Shown here: piece by piece, positions 1-8,264 of the stretch
Numbering within the stretch: the first letter of the stretch is position 1
Layout: the number at the start of each line of letters is the position of its first letter
Assembly: GCA_964532085.1 (NCBI GenBank)
Contig: CAZHHH010000001.1
Coordinates: 1-60,779 of the forward strand
Direction of reading: 5' to 3'
Length of the DNA stretch: 60,779 nt
DNA from: CAZHHH01 sp964532085
Lineage (GTDB): Bacteria; Bacteroidota; Bacteroidia; Bacteroidales; Marinilabiliaceae
Notes under the pieces: model-generated
Told to the model about the DNA's origin: nothing
What the model saw: the letters and a program-made list of their open reading frames with translations, nothing else
The model's database searches: none
Program-made: the position numbers and the translations under genes

Positions 1-2270
1 GTAGCATCATCATTTCCTGCAAATGCTGTTCTAAGATTCATTCCAAGATATGCAGTGTTTAACCCTAAACGTTGCATTTTATCATAATTAGGAATAACTT
101 TCAGCTCAGGACTACCCGCTTCAACCGACAGTCGAACATTATCTGCTCCAGGTATATTTTCAATAGCTGTTTTTAAATCATCACTTACTACATATAACTC
201 CTCTAAATCATTACCACTCAAAGTAATTTCTATTGGTGCTGTAAGAGGTGCCAAACCTAATGCCATTATAGAATAATTTACACCAGAAAACTCACTTTGC
301 AAATCTTCTCTTAGCTCACTCATAAATTCTTCAGTAGAAATTTTCTTTAACCCTGCTTGACGCAACTCCTTTTTGTCTATAATAAGTTGAATAGTAAGTT
401 CTGTTTTATTTTCTGAGCCAACACCCAAACTTCCCATTCCAGTGCTTGGGCCGCCTATATTACTAAACACACTTTTTATTTCTGGCTTTTGCAGAATAAA
501 ATCTTCTATTTCTTTAGTAATTGAATTATTTTGTTCGATTGACACAGTTTTATCAAACTCCAACTCTAATCTAAATTTACCCTGGTCGCCCGTAGCAATT
601 AATTCTTTTCCAATAATTCCTTGTTTCATCATTGCACCTGTACCAACAAAAAGCAACAAAACAAATAGTGTAAACACAACTTTATGTCTTAAAACCCACT
701 TCAATGTTCCACCATACCACTCTATAAATTGGTTTAATTGTTTCTCGAACCAAAGCAAAAAGCGATTAAAGAAATTTGTGGGCTGTAAATTATCTTTTTC
801 TCCAATACGCGAAGCCATCCACGGTGTTAACGTAAAACCTACAAGTAAACTTGTTAATACTGTAACAATAACAACAACTGCAAATTGCTTTAACATATCA
901 GCCACAAATACTTGCAAGAACAAAATTGGAACAAAAACCACCACATCTACCAATGTAATTGAAACTGCAGAGTATCCAATCTCCATTCTACCATCCATTG
1001 CAGCATCACGCTTCTTTTTACCCATATCCAGATGGCGTTGTATATTTTCTAAAACCACAGTTGCATCATCAACTAATACACCAATAACTAAAGACATAGC
1101 GAGAAGAGTCATCAAGTTTAGCGTATATCCTAATAGCCACATCGTACCAAAAGCTGTTACCAAAGATGTTGGTATTGCAATTGCAACAATCAATGCGTTT
1201 TTATAACTTCTTAAGAACAACAACATTACCAATGAAACAAGAATAACTGCCATTATTAAATCAAAGACAACAGAGTTAACTGCAGCAATTGTGTTATCAG
1301 TACTATCATCTGTAACAACAAAATTTAAGTTTGCATACCCTTCCTGCTCTTCTATCTCTTCAAACTTTGCCCTAACAAGTCGTGAAACATCCACAGCATT
1401 AGCATCTCCCTGCTTTTTTATAAGTAATCCTATACCCTCTTTCCCATTAAAGCGGCTATAAGAACTAATTTCTTTCACGCCATCAACAACCTCCGCAACA
1501 TCTTTAACATATACCGGGCTATTGGGAAATGGCATTGCTACTTGTACATTTTTTATGTCATCAATTTTATTATATTTTCCTACTAATCGTATAGAATTAT
1601 TATCTCTGTCTGTATGTAATTTCCCTGCGGGCAAGTCAATTCCGGTACGATTTACAGCTTCAACTACTTGCAACAATGAAATTTTATAAAGTTTCAATTT
1701 TTCCTTGTCAACCTTCACCTGAATTTCACGCTCTTCACCTCCCAAAATGGTAATCTCAGCTACTCCCTTTATTTGCTGTATTTGAGGCAGATAATCATCT
1801 TGCATTTTTTGAAAAAAGTCTGTTGCTTCTAAACTACTTGTTGCACTTATTGACATTATAGGCAAGTCACTTGGTGAAACCTTACTCATTTCAGGACTTA
1901 AAATATCCCTTGGCAAGTCTTGGCGTATATTATCAATATATCGTTGTGCATCTTGCATTGCATTATCTAAATTAGTACCATATTGCAAATTGGCAATAAT
2001 TACCGAAGCATTTGGCAATGATTTGGTTACTAAATAGTCCACACCTTCTAAATTAGAGAGAGCATCTTCAATTTTACGTGAAACAGAGGTTTCAACTTCA
2101 CTTGGGTCTGCTCCAGGATAAACAGTTTTAATTACCACAACAGGTTGATTAAAATCTGGCATCAACTCATAGCTAAGGTTCTTAAAGCCAATAACTCCTA
2201 TAAGAGCAAAGACACTAAAAAGAACAACTATTAATGATGGTCGTCTTATCGATATTTCTGTAATATTCAT
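1..2270 (-). CDS. RND efflux permease, HAE1/AcrB-like (partial, C-terminus outside window)
   Basis: Inner-membrane proton-driven pump of a tripartite efflux system. The frame is open from the ATG at 2268-2270 to the window edge, giving about 756 residues of an expected 1020-1050. It begins MNITEISIRRPSLIVV, the usual short cytoplasmic start before TM1. A TM-helix motif VLVDDATVVLEN near residue 398 matches the proton-relay helix of the family (DDAIVVVEN). The large periplasmic loop between TM1 and TM2 is visible (residues about 35-330). It is the last gene of a tetR-tolC-adaptor-permease operon on the minus strand. The substrate cannot be read from sequence; the VVEN-type motif and TetR neighbour favour organic compounds over metals. 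Confidence 0.93.
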   Translation of the reverse strand, partial: MNITEISIRRPSLIVVLFSVFALIGVIGFKNLSYELMPDFNQPVVVIKTVYPGADPSEVETSVSRKIEDALSNLEGVDYLVTKSLPNASVIIANLQYGTNLDNAMQDAQRYIDNIRQDLPRDILSPEMSKVSPSDLPIMSISATSSLEATDFFQKMQDDYLPQIQQIKGVAEITILGGEEREIQVKVDKEKLKLYKISLLQVVEAVNRTGIDLPAGKLHTDRDNNSIRLVGKYNKIDDIKNVQVAMPFPNSPVYVKDVAEVVDGVKEISSYSRFNGKEGIGLLIKKQGDANAVDVSRLVRAKFEEIEEQEGYANLNFVVTDDSTDNTIAAVNSVVFDLIMAVILVSLVMLLFLRSYKNALIVAIAIPTSLVTAFGTMWLLGYTLNLMTLLAMSLVIGVLVDDATVVLENIQRHLDMGKKKRDAAMDGRMEIGYSAVSITLVDVVVFVPILFLQVFVADMLKQFAVVVIVTVLTSLLVGFTLTPWMASRIGEKDNLQPTNFFNRFLLWFEKQLNQFIEWYGGTLKWVLRHKVVFTLFVLLLFVGTGAMMKQGIIGKELIATGDQGKFRLELEFDKTVSIEQNNSITKEIEDFILQKPEIKSVFSNIGGPSTGMGSLGVGSENKTELTIQLIIDKKELRQAGLKKISTEEFMSELREDLQSEFSGVNYSIMALGLAPLTAPIEITLSGNDLEELYVVSDDLKTAIENIPGADNVRLSVEAGSPELKVIPNYDKMQRLGLNTAYLGMNLRTAFAGNDDA

Positions 2271-2360
2271 TTTTTTAGAATTAAAAATTAATAATGATGA
2301 ATTAAGAGTTGTTTTGCTTAGAGGTTAGCAAAATGGAAGAAAGTATTTTGCACAATTCTT

Positions 2361-2460
2361 NNNNNNNNNNNNNNNNNNNNNNNNNNNNNNNNNNNNNNNN
2401 NNNNNNNNNNNNNNNNNNNNNNNNNNNNNNNNNNNNNNNNNNNNNNNNNNNNNNNNNNNN
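2361..2460. other. Assembly gap (100 N) in the RND adaptor gene
   Basis: Exactly 100 N. The flanks do not overlap, so this is a real gap with placeholder length. The adaptor has only about 235 residues before the gap, against a usual 340-360, so roughly 300-350 bp are probably missing. The 90 nt between gap and permease start read as short tails in all three frames, so the true stop codon of the adaptor cannot be placed. Confidence 0.95.
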
Positions 2461-3167
2461 AATAGCTTCCCATAAAGAATCATATCAGGAAAAACATCAA
2501 CCGAAATAGTATAAATTTGGTTAGACTGAAATTTGTTTATATCAACTTCTGGTATGTTAATTGTAAATTTCAGTTGGCTTATGTCTGTAATCTGCAATAA
2601 AGGAATTCCCGGTGCAGCAAATGCCCCTATTTCATTCATCTTTGCAGTTATAACACCACTAAAAGGTGCTTTTATAGTGGTTTTATTAATTTGCTCTTTT
2701 ATTGTTGCTCTTTGGATTTTTGCAGATTTAAGTCCCAATTTTGCTTTTTCTAACTGCACACCTTGCACAGCATCTGCATCAGCTAAAACCTCAAATCTAT
2801 TCACATCATTCTGTAACCCTTCAATCTGTGTTTCTACAGCTTGTAATTGTAACATTAAAAGTGAATTATCTAACTGCACTAAATTTTGCCCTTCGCTAAC
2901 ATAGCTTCCAACATCTACAAAAATAGAATTTATTTTACCTTGAGTTTCAGCACTAATTTTAACCTCTTTGTTCGGTTCAAATGTTCCACTAAAAACTACA
3001 TCATCCATAATTTTTCTATGTCTAATAGTATCTACATCAACTGTAATAGCTTTTTCTTTATCATAATGGTAGATTCTATTTTCTGTTGTTTTTTTATTAG
3101 TTGCTAATTTTAATATTAGTAAGCCAACAACTACAATTGTAGCTATAATCCAAATTATCTTTTTCAT
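2461..3167 (-). CDS. RND periplasmic adaptor (membrane fusion protein), C-terminus lost in gap
   Basis: Links the inner-membrane pump to the outer-membrane channel. Residues 5-22 are a hydrophobic anchor. Next come a first lipoyl half, a coiled-coil hairpin (about residues 100-150, rich in Leu, Gln, Glu and Lys), and the second lipoyl half with the motif KAPFSGVITAKMNEIGAF typical of the AcrA/MexA family. A beta-barrel start (QLKFTINIPEVDI) follows, then the gap. A stop at 2325 is in frame only if the gap really is 100 nt, which is unlikely. The TolC-like gene stops 4 nt upstream of its start, so the two are probably co-transcribed. Confidence 0.9.
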
Positions 3168-3171
3168 ATTC

Positions 3172-3916
3172 TTAATTCTTTACTGTTCCTGTTATTTTTT
3201 TAATCTCTAAATCTGATTTCAGAAAATCAATAACTGCATTCAGATAATTCTGCTGTGATTCACGCATAGCATTATCTGCTAACAAAACATCTGTAAGGGT
3301 TGCTGTTCCATGTTTTTGTTGCAATATTGTTTGTTCATAAATCGTTTTGGCTAATTCTATTTGATTTTCGGTATTTATAATTGTGCTTTCGGCAATTGAT
3401 TTTTGCCTAATTGCATTTTGAATCTCCATTTCATTTTTATCATAAATAAGCTTAGCCATCAACTCATTATTGTTTATCTCTATTTTCTTTTGCTTAACTT
3501 TTCGGCTTGTTGAAGTTCCGTTAAAAATTGGGTAGCTCAATTGTAATCCAGCAAAGCCAATCGGATAAAAATCTAAAAAATCATTAGGTGACTCGTCATA
3601 ACCAAAACCAGTAGTACCATACGATGCGACTAAATTTAGAGATGGTAAAAAACGAGTTCGGTTTAATGTTTTCAACTCATTGCTTAGTAGTCTTCCTTGT
3701 GCTTCTATAATTTGAGCATCTAAAGAGTTTTTTGAATAGTTATTTGTCAGTTTTGTTTCTATTATTTCAGAGTCAACTGTGATATTCTCATCTAAAGAGA
3801 TGCCTATATTCATTTTTAAAGCATTTAAAACTTGCAAATATTTACTATACAAATTTTCTCTTTGTGTTACCAATTGCTCTGTTTGTAACTTTACCTTATT
3901 AACATCAGTTGCTTTT
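3172..3916 (-). CDS. TolC-family outer-membrane efflux channel, N-terminus lost in gap
   Basis: C-terminal 248 residues of an outer-membrane factor. Visible hallmarks are long amphipathic helices with Gln/Lys/Asn heptads and the conserved segment FAGLQLSYPIFNGTSTSRKV, the second beta-strand region of TolC proteins. The final repeat-like helix carries LTDVLLADNAM. The family is usually 420-450 residues, so about 190 residues including the signal peptide lie in the gap at 3917-4016, which must be larger than 100 nt. The gene ends 4 nt before the adaptor start. Confidence 0.9.
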
Positions 3917-4016
3917 NNNNNNNNNNNNNNNNNNNNNNNNNNNNNNNNNNNNNNNNNNNNNNNNNNNNNNNNNNNNNNNNNNNNNNNNNNNNNNNNNNNN
4001 NNNNNNNNNNNNNNNN
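3917..4016. other. Assembly gap (100 N) between tetR and the TolC-like gene
   Basis: Exactly 100 N with non-overlapping flanks. On the minus strand it swallows the last few residues of the TetR regulator, the intergenic junction, and about 190 residues of the TolC-like protein, so the real size is probably 600-700 bp. Confidence 0.93.
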
Positions 4017-4579
4017 CCATTTAAAACAACCATTCCATCATTTACTAAATTAGATTTGCTTCCATAAAGTTTCCACTTCATCACAGCCATTCTCATACTT
4101 CCAGTCACAATTATAGTTGCTGTATTTACATCTACAATCTTACTGTAATATCCCTTAGCTTGACCATTGCTAATGTTATTTTCAATAGTTTTATGCATAA
4201 AATGCATTATTTCAGAAACTTTATCACTTAAAGATTCATCATATTGAAAAATACTTTCAGCAAAAATAACGCTAATAATTGCTGGATTCTTTTCAAAAGT
4301 GGATAACTGACTCTGAAAAACATTTCTTAACATATCAGGTTCTGCGCCATCATCTACAACCGCATAGTTTTTTATTTTTCCTTTAATCTCTAAATTAAAA
4401 AATTCTAAAAGACTTAATAGAATCTCATTTTTACTTTTAAAATGACGATATAAAGCGGGTTCTGACAAACCAATATCTTCAGCCAATGTTTTTATTGTCA
4501 GATTCTGAATGCCAAATTCATCGATTCTATTTGTTGCAGCCTTCATTATTTCTATCTGCCTTTCTGTAAAATTATGCAT
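4017..4579 (-). CDS. TetR-family transcriptional regulator (C-terminal end in gap)
   Basis: DNA-binding repressor of the adjoining efflux operon. Residues about 5-50 form the TetR HTH: ERQIEIMKAATNRIDEFG, then TIKTLAEDIGLSEPALYRHF, with the recognition helix ending in the diagnostic ALYRHFKSK. The remainder is an all-helical ligand domain. The ATG at 4577-4579 is preferred; an in-frame TTG lies 9 nt upstream. An 18-bp dyad at 4604-4621 lies 25 bp upstream and is the likely operator, implying autoregulation. About 188 residues are visible, so only a short C-terminal piece is missing. Confidence 0.92.
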
Positions 4580-4603
4580 CTTTATCAATATTAAAATACA
4601 AAA

Positions 4604-4621
4604 TTAGTTAGCGCTCACTAA
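4604..4621. promoter_or_regulatory. Probable TetR operator, 18-bp dyad
   Basis: TTAGTTAGCGCTCACTAA is symmetric around AGCGCT with one mismatched pair. Its position 25 bp upstream of tetR and its TTAGT/ACTAA half-sites fit a TetR-family operator covering the operon promoter. Function is inferred. Confidence 0.7.
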
Positions 4622-4705
4622 CAAAAGTAGGTTAATTAAATTATAAAACAAAATTTTAAGCAATAATTAACTATTTTTCTGAATAATTTAAAATTATAAA
4701 ACGTA

Positions 4706-6001
4706 CTATAAATTTTCCACAACCTCCTCTAATCTATTTGAACGCGAACCTTTTACCAAAACAAAACAATTTTCCAAGTTGGAATTTTTAAGATATCCTT
4801 TTAAATTTTCCACAGATTCAAACCATTGGAAAACCTCATCATTTGGAAGTAAGTTTTTATATTCATTGCCAACTAAAAAGATTGTATCCAATGATAAAGA
4901 TTGTAACTGTTTTATAACTTCAATATGCTCTTTTTCACTATCATTGCCCAACTCACGCATTTCGCCAAGTATAACAGTCTTGTTTTTAGCAACAACATTT
5001 TTAAAATTATCAAGCGCAGCTTTCACACTTGTAGGATTTGCGTTATAAGCATCTAAAAGAATTTTATTCTTAGTGGTTTCAACCAATTGTGAACGATAGT
5101 TTTGTGGTTGATAGTTAGATAAAGCTTCATTTATAAGCGAAGCTTCAACATCAAAATAAGTTCCTATGGCAACAGCCGCCAAAGCATTTTCAAAATTATA
5201 TTGACCTAAAAGTTGAGTTGTAACGTGATGCTTTTCTGAATTTTTATTCCAATAAAACTCTAAAAAACTGTTTGTTTTAACCAATTCGCCTATTACATAA
5301 TTATTGTTTGTTCCATATTCAATTTTTTCGATTGAACTGTTACCCAACATATTTTGTAAAAATTGATTATCCTGATTTATGAAAACAGTTTTATTGTTTT
5401 GTTTTAGATAATCATAGAGTTCAGATTTTGCTTTCATCACACCTTCAAAAGAGCCAAAACCCTCAAGATGCGCCTTTCCCACATTGGTTATCAATCCATA
5501 ATCGGGCTGAGCAATATTTGCCAGAAACTCAATCTCTTTAATGTGATTTGCACCCATTTCCACAACAGCAATTTCTGTTTCTTTTGAAAATGAAAGTAAA
5601 GTTAAAGGAACACCAATATGATTATTCAAATTTCCTTGTGTAAAACCAACTTTATACTTTTTTGAAAGTACAGTTGCAATAAGCTCTTTAGTAGTAGTTT
5701 TGCCGTTTGTTCCGGTTATGCCAATAATTCTAATGCCAATATTTTTTCTATGATATGTTGCCAATTCATGCAGAGTTTGCAATACATCATTAACAAAAAA
5801 ACAATCTTTAGAATCTTTTAAAGAAACATCATCAACAACAGCAAGTGAACAGCCTTTTTCCAATGCTGAAAGAGCAAACTTATTTCCATCAAAACGCTCA
5901 CCTTTCAAAGCAAAATAGATTGACCCAACAGGACAATTTCTGCTGTCGGTAGTTATTTTCGGATGCTTTTCAAAATGATTGTATAAAGATTCAATTGACA
6001 T
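4706..6001 (-). CDS. murF: UDP-N-acetylmuramoyl-tripeptide--D-alanyl-D-alanine ligase
   Basis: Adds D-Ala-D-Ala to UDP-MurNAc-tripeptide, the last cytoplasmic step of peptidoglycan precursor synthesis. 431 residues, normal for Bacteroidota MurF. The N-terminal domain contains TDSRNCPVGSIYFALKGERFDG, the MurF/MurE substrate-binding signature. The ATP loop GITGTNGKTTTKE is near residue 94. The central domain carries VVEMGANHIKEIEFL and ITNVGKAHLEGFGS. The C-terminal domain has LDAYNANPTSVKAAL, specific to MurF, and ends KGSRSNRLEEVV. It stands alone: the next minus-strand gene upstream is 5.5 kb away, and the flanking secreted cluster is divergent. Confidence 0.97.
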   Translation of the reverse strand: MSIESLYNHFEKHPKITTDSRNCPVGSIYFALKGERFDGNKFALSALEKGCSLAVVDDVSLKDSKDCFFVNDVLQTLHELATYHRKNIGIRIIGITGTNGKTTTKELIATVLSKKYKVGFTQGNLNNHIGVPLTLLSFSKETEIAVVEMGANHIKEIEFLANIAQPDYGLITNVGKAHLEGFGSFEGVMKAKSELYDYLKQNNKTVFINQDNQFLQNMLGNSSIEKIEYGTNNNYVIGELVKTNSFLEFYWNKNSEKHHVTTQLLGQYNFENALAAVAIGTYFDVEASLINEALSNYQPQNYRSQLVETTKNKILLDAYNANPTSVKAALDNFKNVVAKNKTVILGEMRELGNDSEKEHIEVIKQLQSLSLDTIFLVGNEYKNLLPNDEVFQWFESVENLKGYLKNSNLENCFVLVKGSRSNRLEEVVENL

Positions 6002-6123
6002 TTTTTCTCTGTTTTAAAAGGTAAAGATAAAAAATATCAATCATCAACTTTGAATTATTAATTAAAAAAGTATTACATCAACAAAATTAGAAGATAATTA
6101 ACACAATCTATTTATAAATTTCA

Positions 6124-6131
6124 TAACTTTG
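6124..6131 (+). promoter_or_regulatory. Bacteroidota -7 promoter element (TAACTTTG)
   Basis: TAACTTTG fits the Bacteroidota housekeeping -7 consensus TAnnTTTG, 35 bp before the ATG at 6167. No clear TTTG -33 box lies about 20 nt upstream, so strength is uncertain. It would drive the three-gene secreted cluster. Confidence 0.5.
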
Positions 6132-6166
6132 CATTAAAATAAAGTTAAATCTAAAAACTACTTATT

Positions 6167-7198
6167 ATGAAAGAGAATATTCTTATTCTATTTCTTATCT
6201 TTTCGTGCTTTGCAATAAACGCTCAAACTATTGCATTTCATCAAGGAGGGAATAGTCAAATTTTTAAAGGAAACACAGCCTTTGCACAAGCCTATGAATC
6301 ATCGCAGAGCGGTGACACATTGTACTTCTCTGGTGGGGCATTCTATCCGCCAGCTTCTTTAGATAAAGAACTTACACTTTTTGGTGCCGGACATTATCAA
6401 GATTCTACCTTAGTTACAGGAAAAACTATTATAAGTGGAGATTTAAATTTAGATACTGGTGCTAACAATTTTTTTATTGAAGGATTTCAAATTTCAGGAA
6501 AAATACAAGTTCGTGATGGTAATACTATTACAGGATTGACTTGTAAGCGTAACCGAATTACGAGTACCATTGATTTTCTTGGAAATCAGGGAAACCCTTG
6601 TTCTAATATTGCTATTATAGGTTCTGTTTTTTCTGGAGGAAATTTTGAAAACGCTGAAAATATGCTGGTTAGTAACTGCATTATTTCAAATGGAAATATC
6701 AACAATAGTCTTGGAAATAGTTTTAACAACAATATAATTTTATGGAAAAGTACTTCATATTCATCTTATTTATTTAACTCTTCTAATAATAATATTATCT
6801 CTAATAATATAATTCAAAGGGAAGGAAATTATGTATACTACATTATGAGTGGCGATGGTAATGTGCTGAATAACAATGTGTTTAGCAATGCCGAACCAAG
6901 TATGGGGACCAATTCAACTCTCTCTCATAATCAATATGGAATTGTTCTCACTGATTTATTTATTAATCAAGCAGGTTCAGTGTTTGATTATTCTCATGAT
7001 TATCACTTACAAGATGAAACTTTGTATATGGGAAATGATGGAAAACAAATTGGTATTTATGGCGGAGCTTTCCCATATAAAGAAGGTGCTGTGCCTAAAA
7101 ATCCACATTTTATAGAAATGGATATTTCAAACACAACAACTGAACAAGGTGAATTACCTGTGAAAATTAAAATTAGTGCTCAAAAAGAACAAGATTAA
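6167..7198 (+). CDS. Secreted beta-helix-like protein, copy 1 of a tandem pair
   Basis: Function unknown. 343 residues with a signal peptide (MKENILILFLIFSCFAINAQ). The mature part opens with FHQGGNSQIFKGNTAFAQAY and a GDTLYFSGG step, as in parallel beta-helix proteins that describe a list of cells. Many short Asn-, Ile- and Gly-rich turns follow (SNNNIISNNII, GNVLNNNVFSNA), consistent with a right-handed beta-helix. A conserved C-terminal module includes KQIGIYGGAFPYKEGAVP and ends KISAQKEQD. The neighbour at 7232 is a paralogue with the same start and end modules. It lacks a T9SS sorting domain, so it may be periplasmic or rely on the large partner downstream. Confidence 0.8.
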   Translation: MKENILILFLIFSCFAINAQTIAFHQGGNSQIFKGNTAFAQAYESSQSGDTLYFSGGAFYPPASLDKELTLFGAGHYQDSTLVTGKTIISGDLNLDTGANNFFIEGFQISGKIQVRDGNTITGLTCKRNRITSTIDFLGNQGNPCSNIAIIGSVFSGGNFENAENMLVSNCIISNGNINNSLGNSFNNNIILWKSTSYSSYLFNSSNNNIISNNIIQREGNYVYYIMSGDGNVLNNNVFSNAEPSMGTNSTLSHNQYGIVLTDLFINQAGSVFDYSHDYHLQDETLYMGNDGKQIGIYGGAFPYKEGAVPKNPHFIEMDISNTTTEQGELPVKIKISAQKEQD

Positions 7199-7231
7199 AT
7201 CATATTTTATAAAAACTAAAAATACAACATT

Positions 7232-8248
7232 ATGAAAAGGATTTTAATAATTAGTGTAAGCTTGTTTTTCTCTTTAACACTTTGTTCCCAATCTGTAGCT
7301 TTGCATCGTAATGGCGAAACACAAATTTTTAGAGGGACAAATGCATTTATTGATGCCAATAATTCTGCTCAAGATGGCGACACGCTCTATCTCTCTGGTC
7401 TTAATTTTAATGGAGGAGACATCTATTTTGACAAATCGCTTAAAATATATGGTGTGGGAAGTTTTGATACAGCTACTGCTGCAACAGGAAAAACCTATGT
7501 TGACGGAAACATTCGCCTAAGACAAGGAGCAGATGGTTTTCATATTGAGGGCGTGAATTTTGGACATTTATCTGTGGATAATAATAGTTCTGTAAATAAC
7601 TTAACAGTAAAGCGATGTTATTTAAGCGGTTCTATCTCATTTGGCACAGCAGAAAATCCGTCTGAAGATTTTTTACTTACAGGTTCTGTTATAAATGGTA
7701 GTGTTAGCTTGACAAATACCATACACCCACGTGTAACTAATAATATTATTAATGGTCGAATAATTACAACAAAAAATGTTATAACAAATAATATTATTCT
7801 TGGAAACGTTAATTATAATACAATTGAAGGTTCAGATAATATATTTTTAAATAATTATTTAACAAGGGCTTATGGCGGTTATACTTCTCGAATAACTGGG
7901 AATAATGGGAATGAATTTTACTATAATGTTTTTAATGCTTCTTCACCCACACTTGGTACTAATTATATTTCAGAAAATAATAAGTTTGGCGTTTCAATGG
8001 GAGATTTTTTTGTAAAGAAAGAAGGAAGCACTTATAACATTGAGGACGATTATCATCTACAAAATCCTGGAGATTATATAGGTGAAGACAGTACACAAGT
8101 TGGCATTTATGGTGGAGATTATCCTTATAAGGAGTGGGCAATTCCTGTTATTCCACATATTGAATCTGTTGATATTCCGTATAGACTTAACGAAGACGGC
8201 AATTTGCCTGTAAATATAAAAGTTAGTGCTCAAAAAGAGCAAGATTAA
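7232..8248 (+). CDS. Secreted beta-helix-like protein, copy 2 of a tandem pair
   Basis: Function unknown. 338 residues, signal peptide ending LTLCSQ. It follows copy 1 after 33 nt and shares its architecture: an opening LHRNGETQIFRGTNAFIDA, a GDTLYLSGLNF step, an Asn/Ile-rich repetitive core (residues about 70-240), and a near-identical end with TQVGIYGGDYPYKEWAIP and KVSAQKEQD. The core has diverged far more than the two ends, suggesting selection on the end modules, or an exposed variable helix face. The next gene starts 17 nt after its stop, so all three are probably one transcript. Confidence 0.8.
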   Translation: MKRILIISVSLFFSLTLCSQSVALHRNGETQIFRGTNAFIDANNSAQDGDTLYLSGLNFNGGDIYFDKSLKIYGVGSFDTATAATGKTYVDGNIRLRQGADGFHIEGVNFGHLSVDNNSSVNNLTVKRCYLSGSISFGTAENPSEDFLLTGSVINGSVSLTNTIHPRVTNNIINGRIITTKNVITNNIILGNVNYNTIEGSDNIFLNNYLTRAYGGYTSRITGNNGNEFYYNVFNASSPTLGTNYISENNKFGVSMGDFFVKKEGSTYNIEDDYHLQNPGDYIGEDSTQVGIYGGDYPYKEWAIPVIPHIESVDIPYRLNEDGNLPVNIKVSAQKEQD

Positions 8249-8264
8249 ACTTAAAAATAAAATT

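Noticed and set aside
442..1206. 254-residue plus-strand ORF opposite the RND permease
   Set aside because: It is a shadow of the permease; the minus frame encodes a clear RND protein throughout.
2309..2509. Plus ORF through the first gap
   Set aside because: Most of its residues are N; the surrounding minus strand is the adaptor gene.
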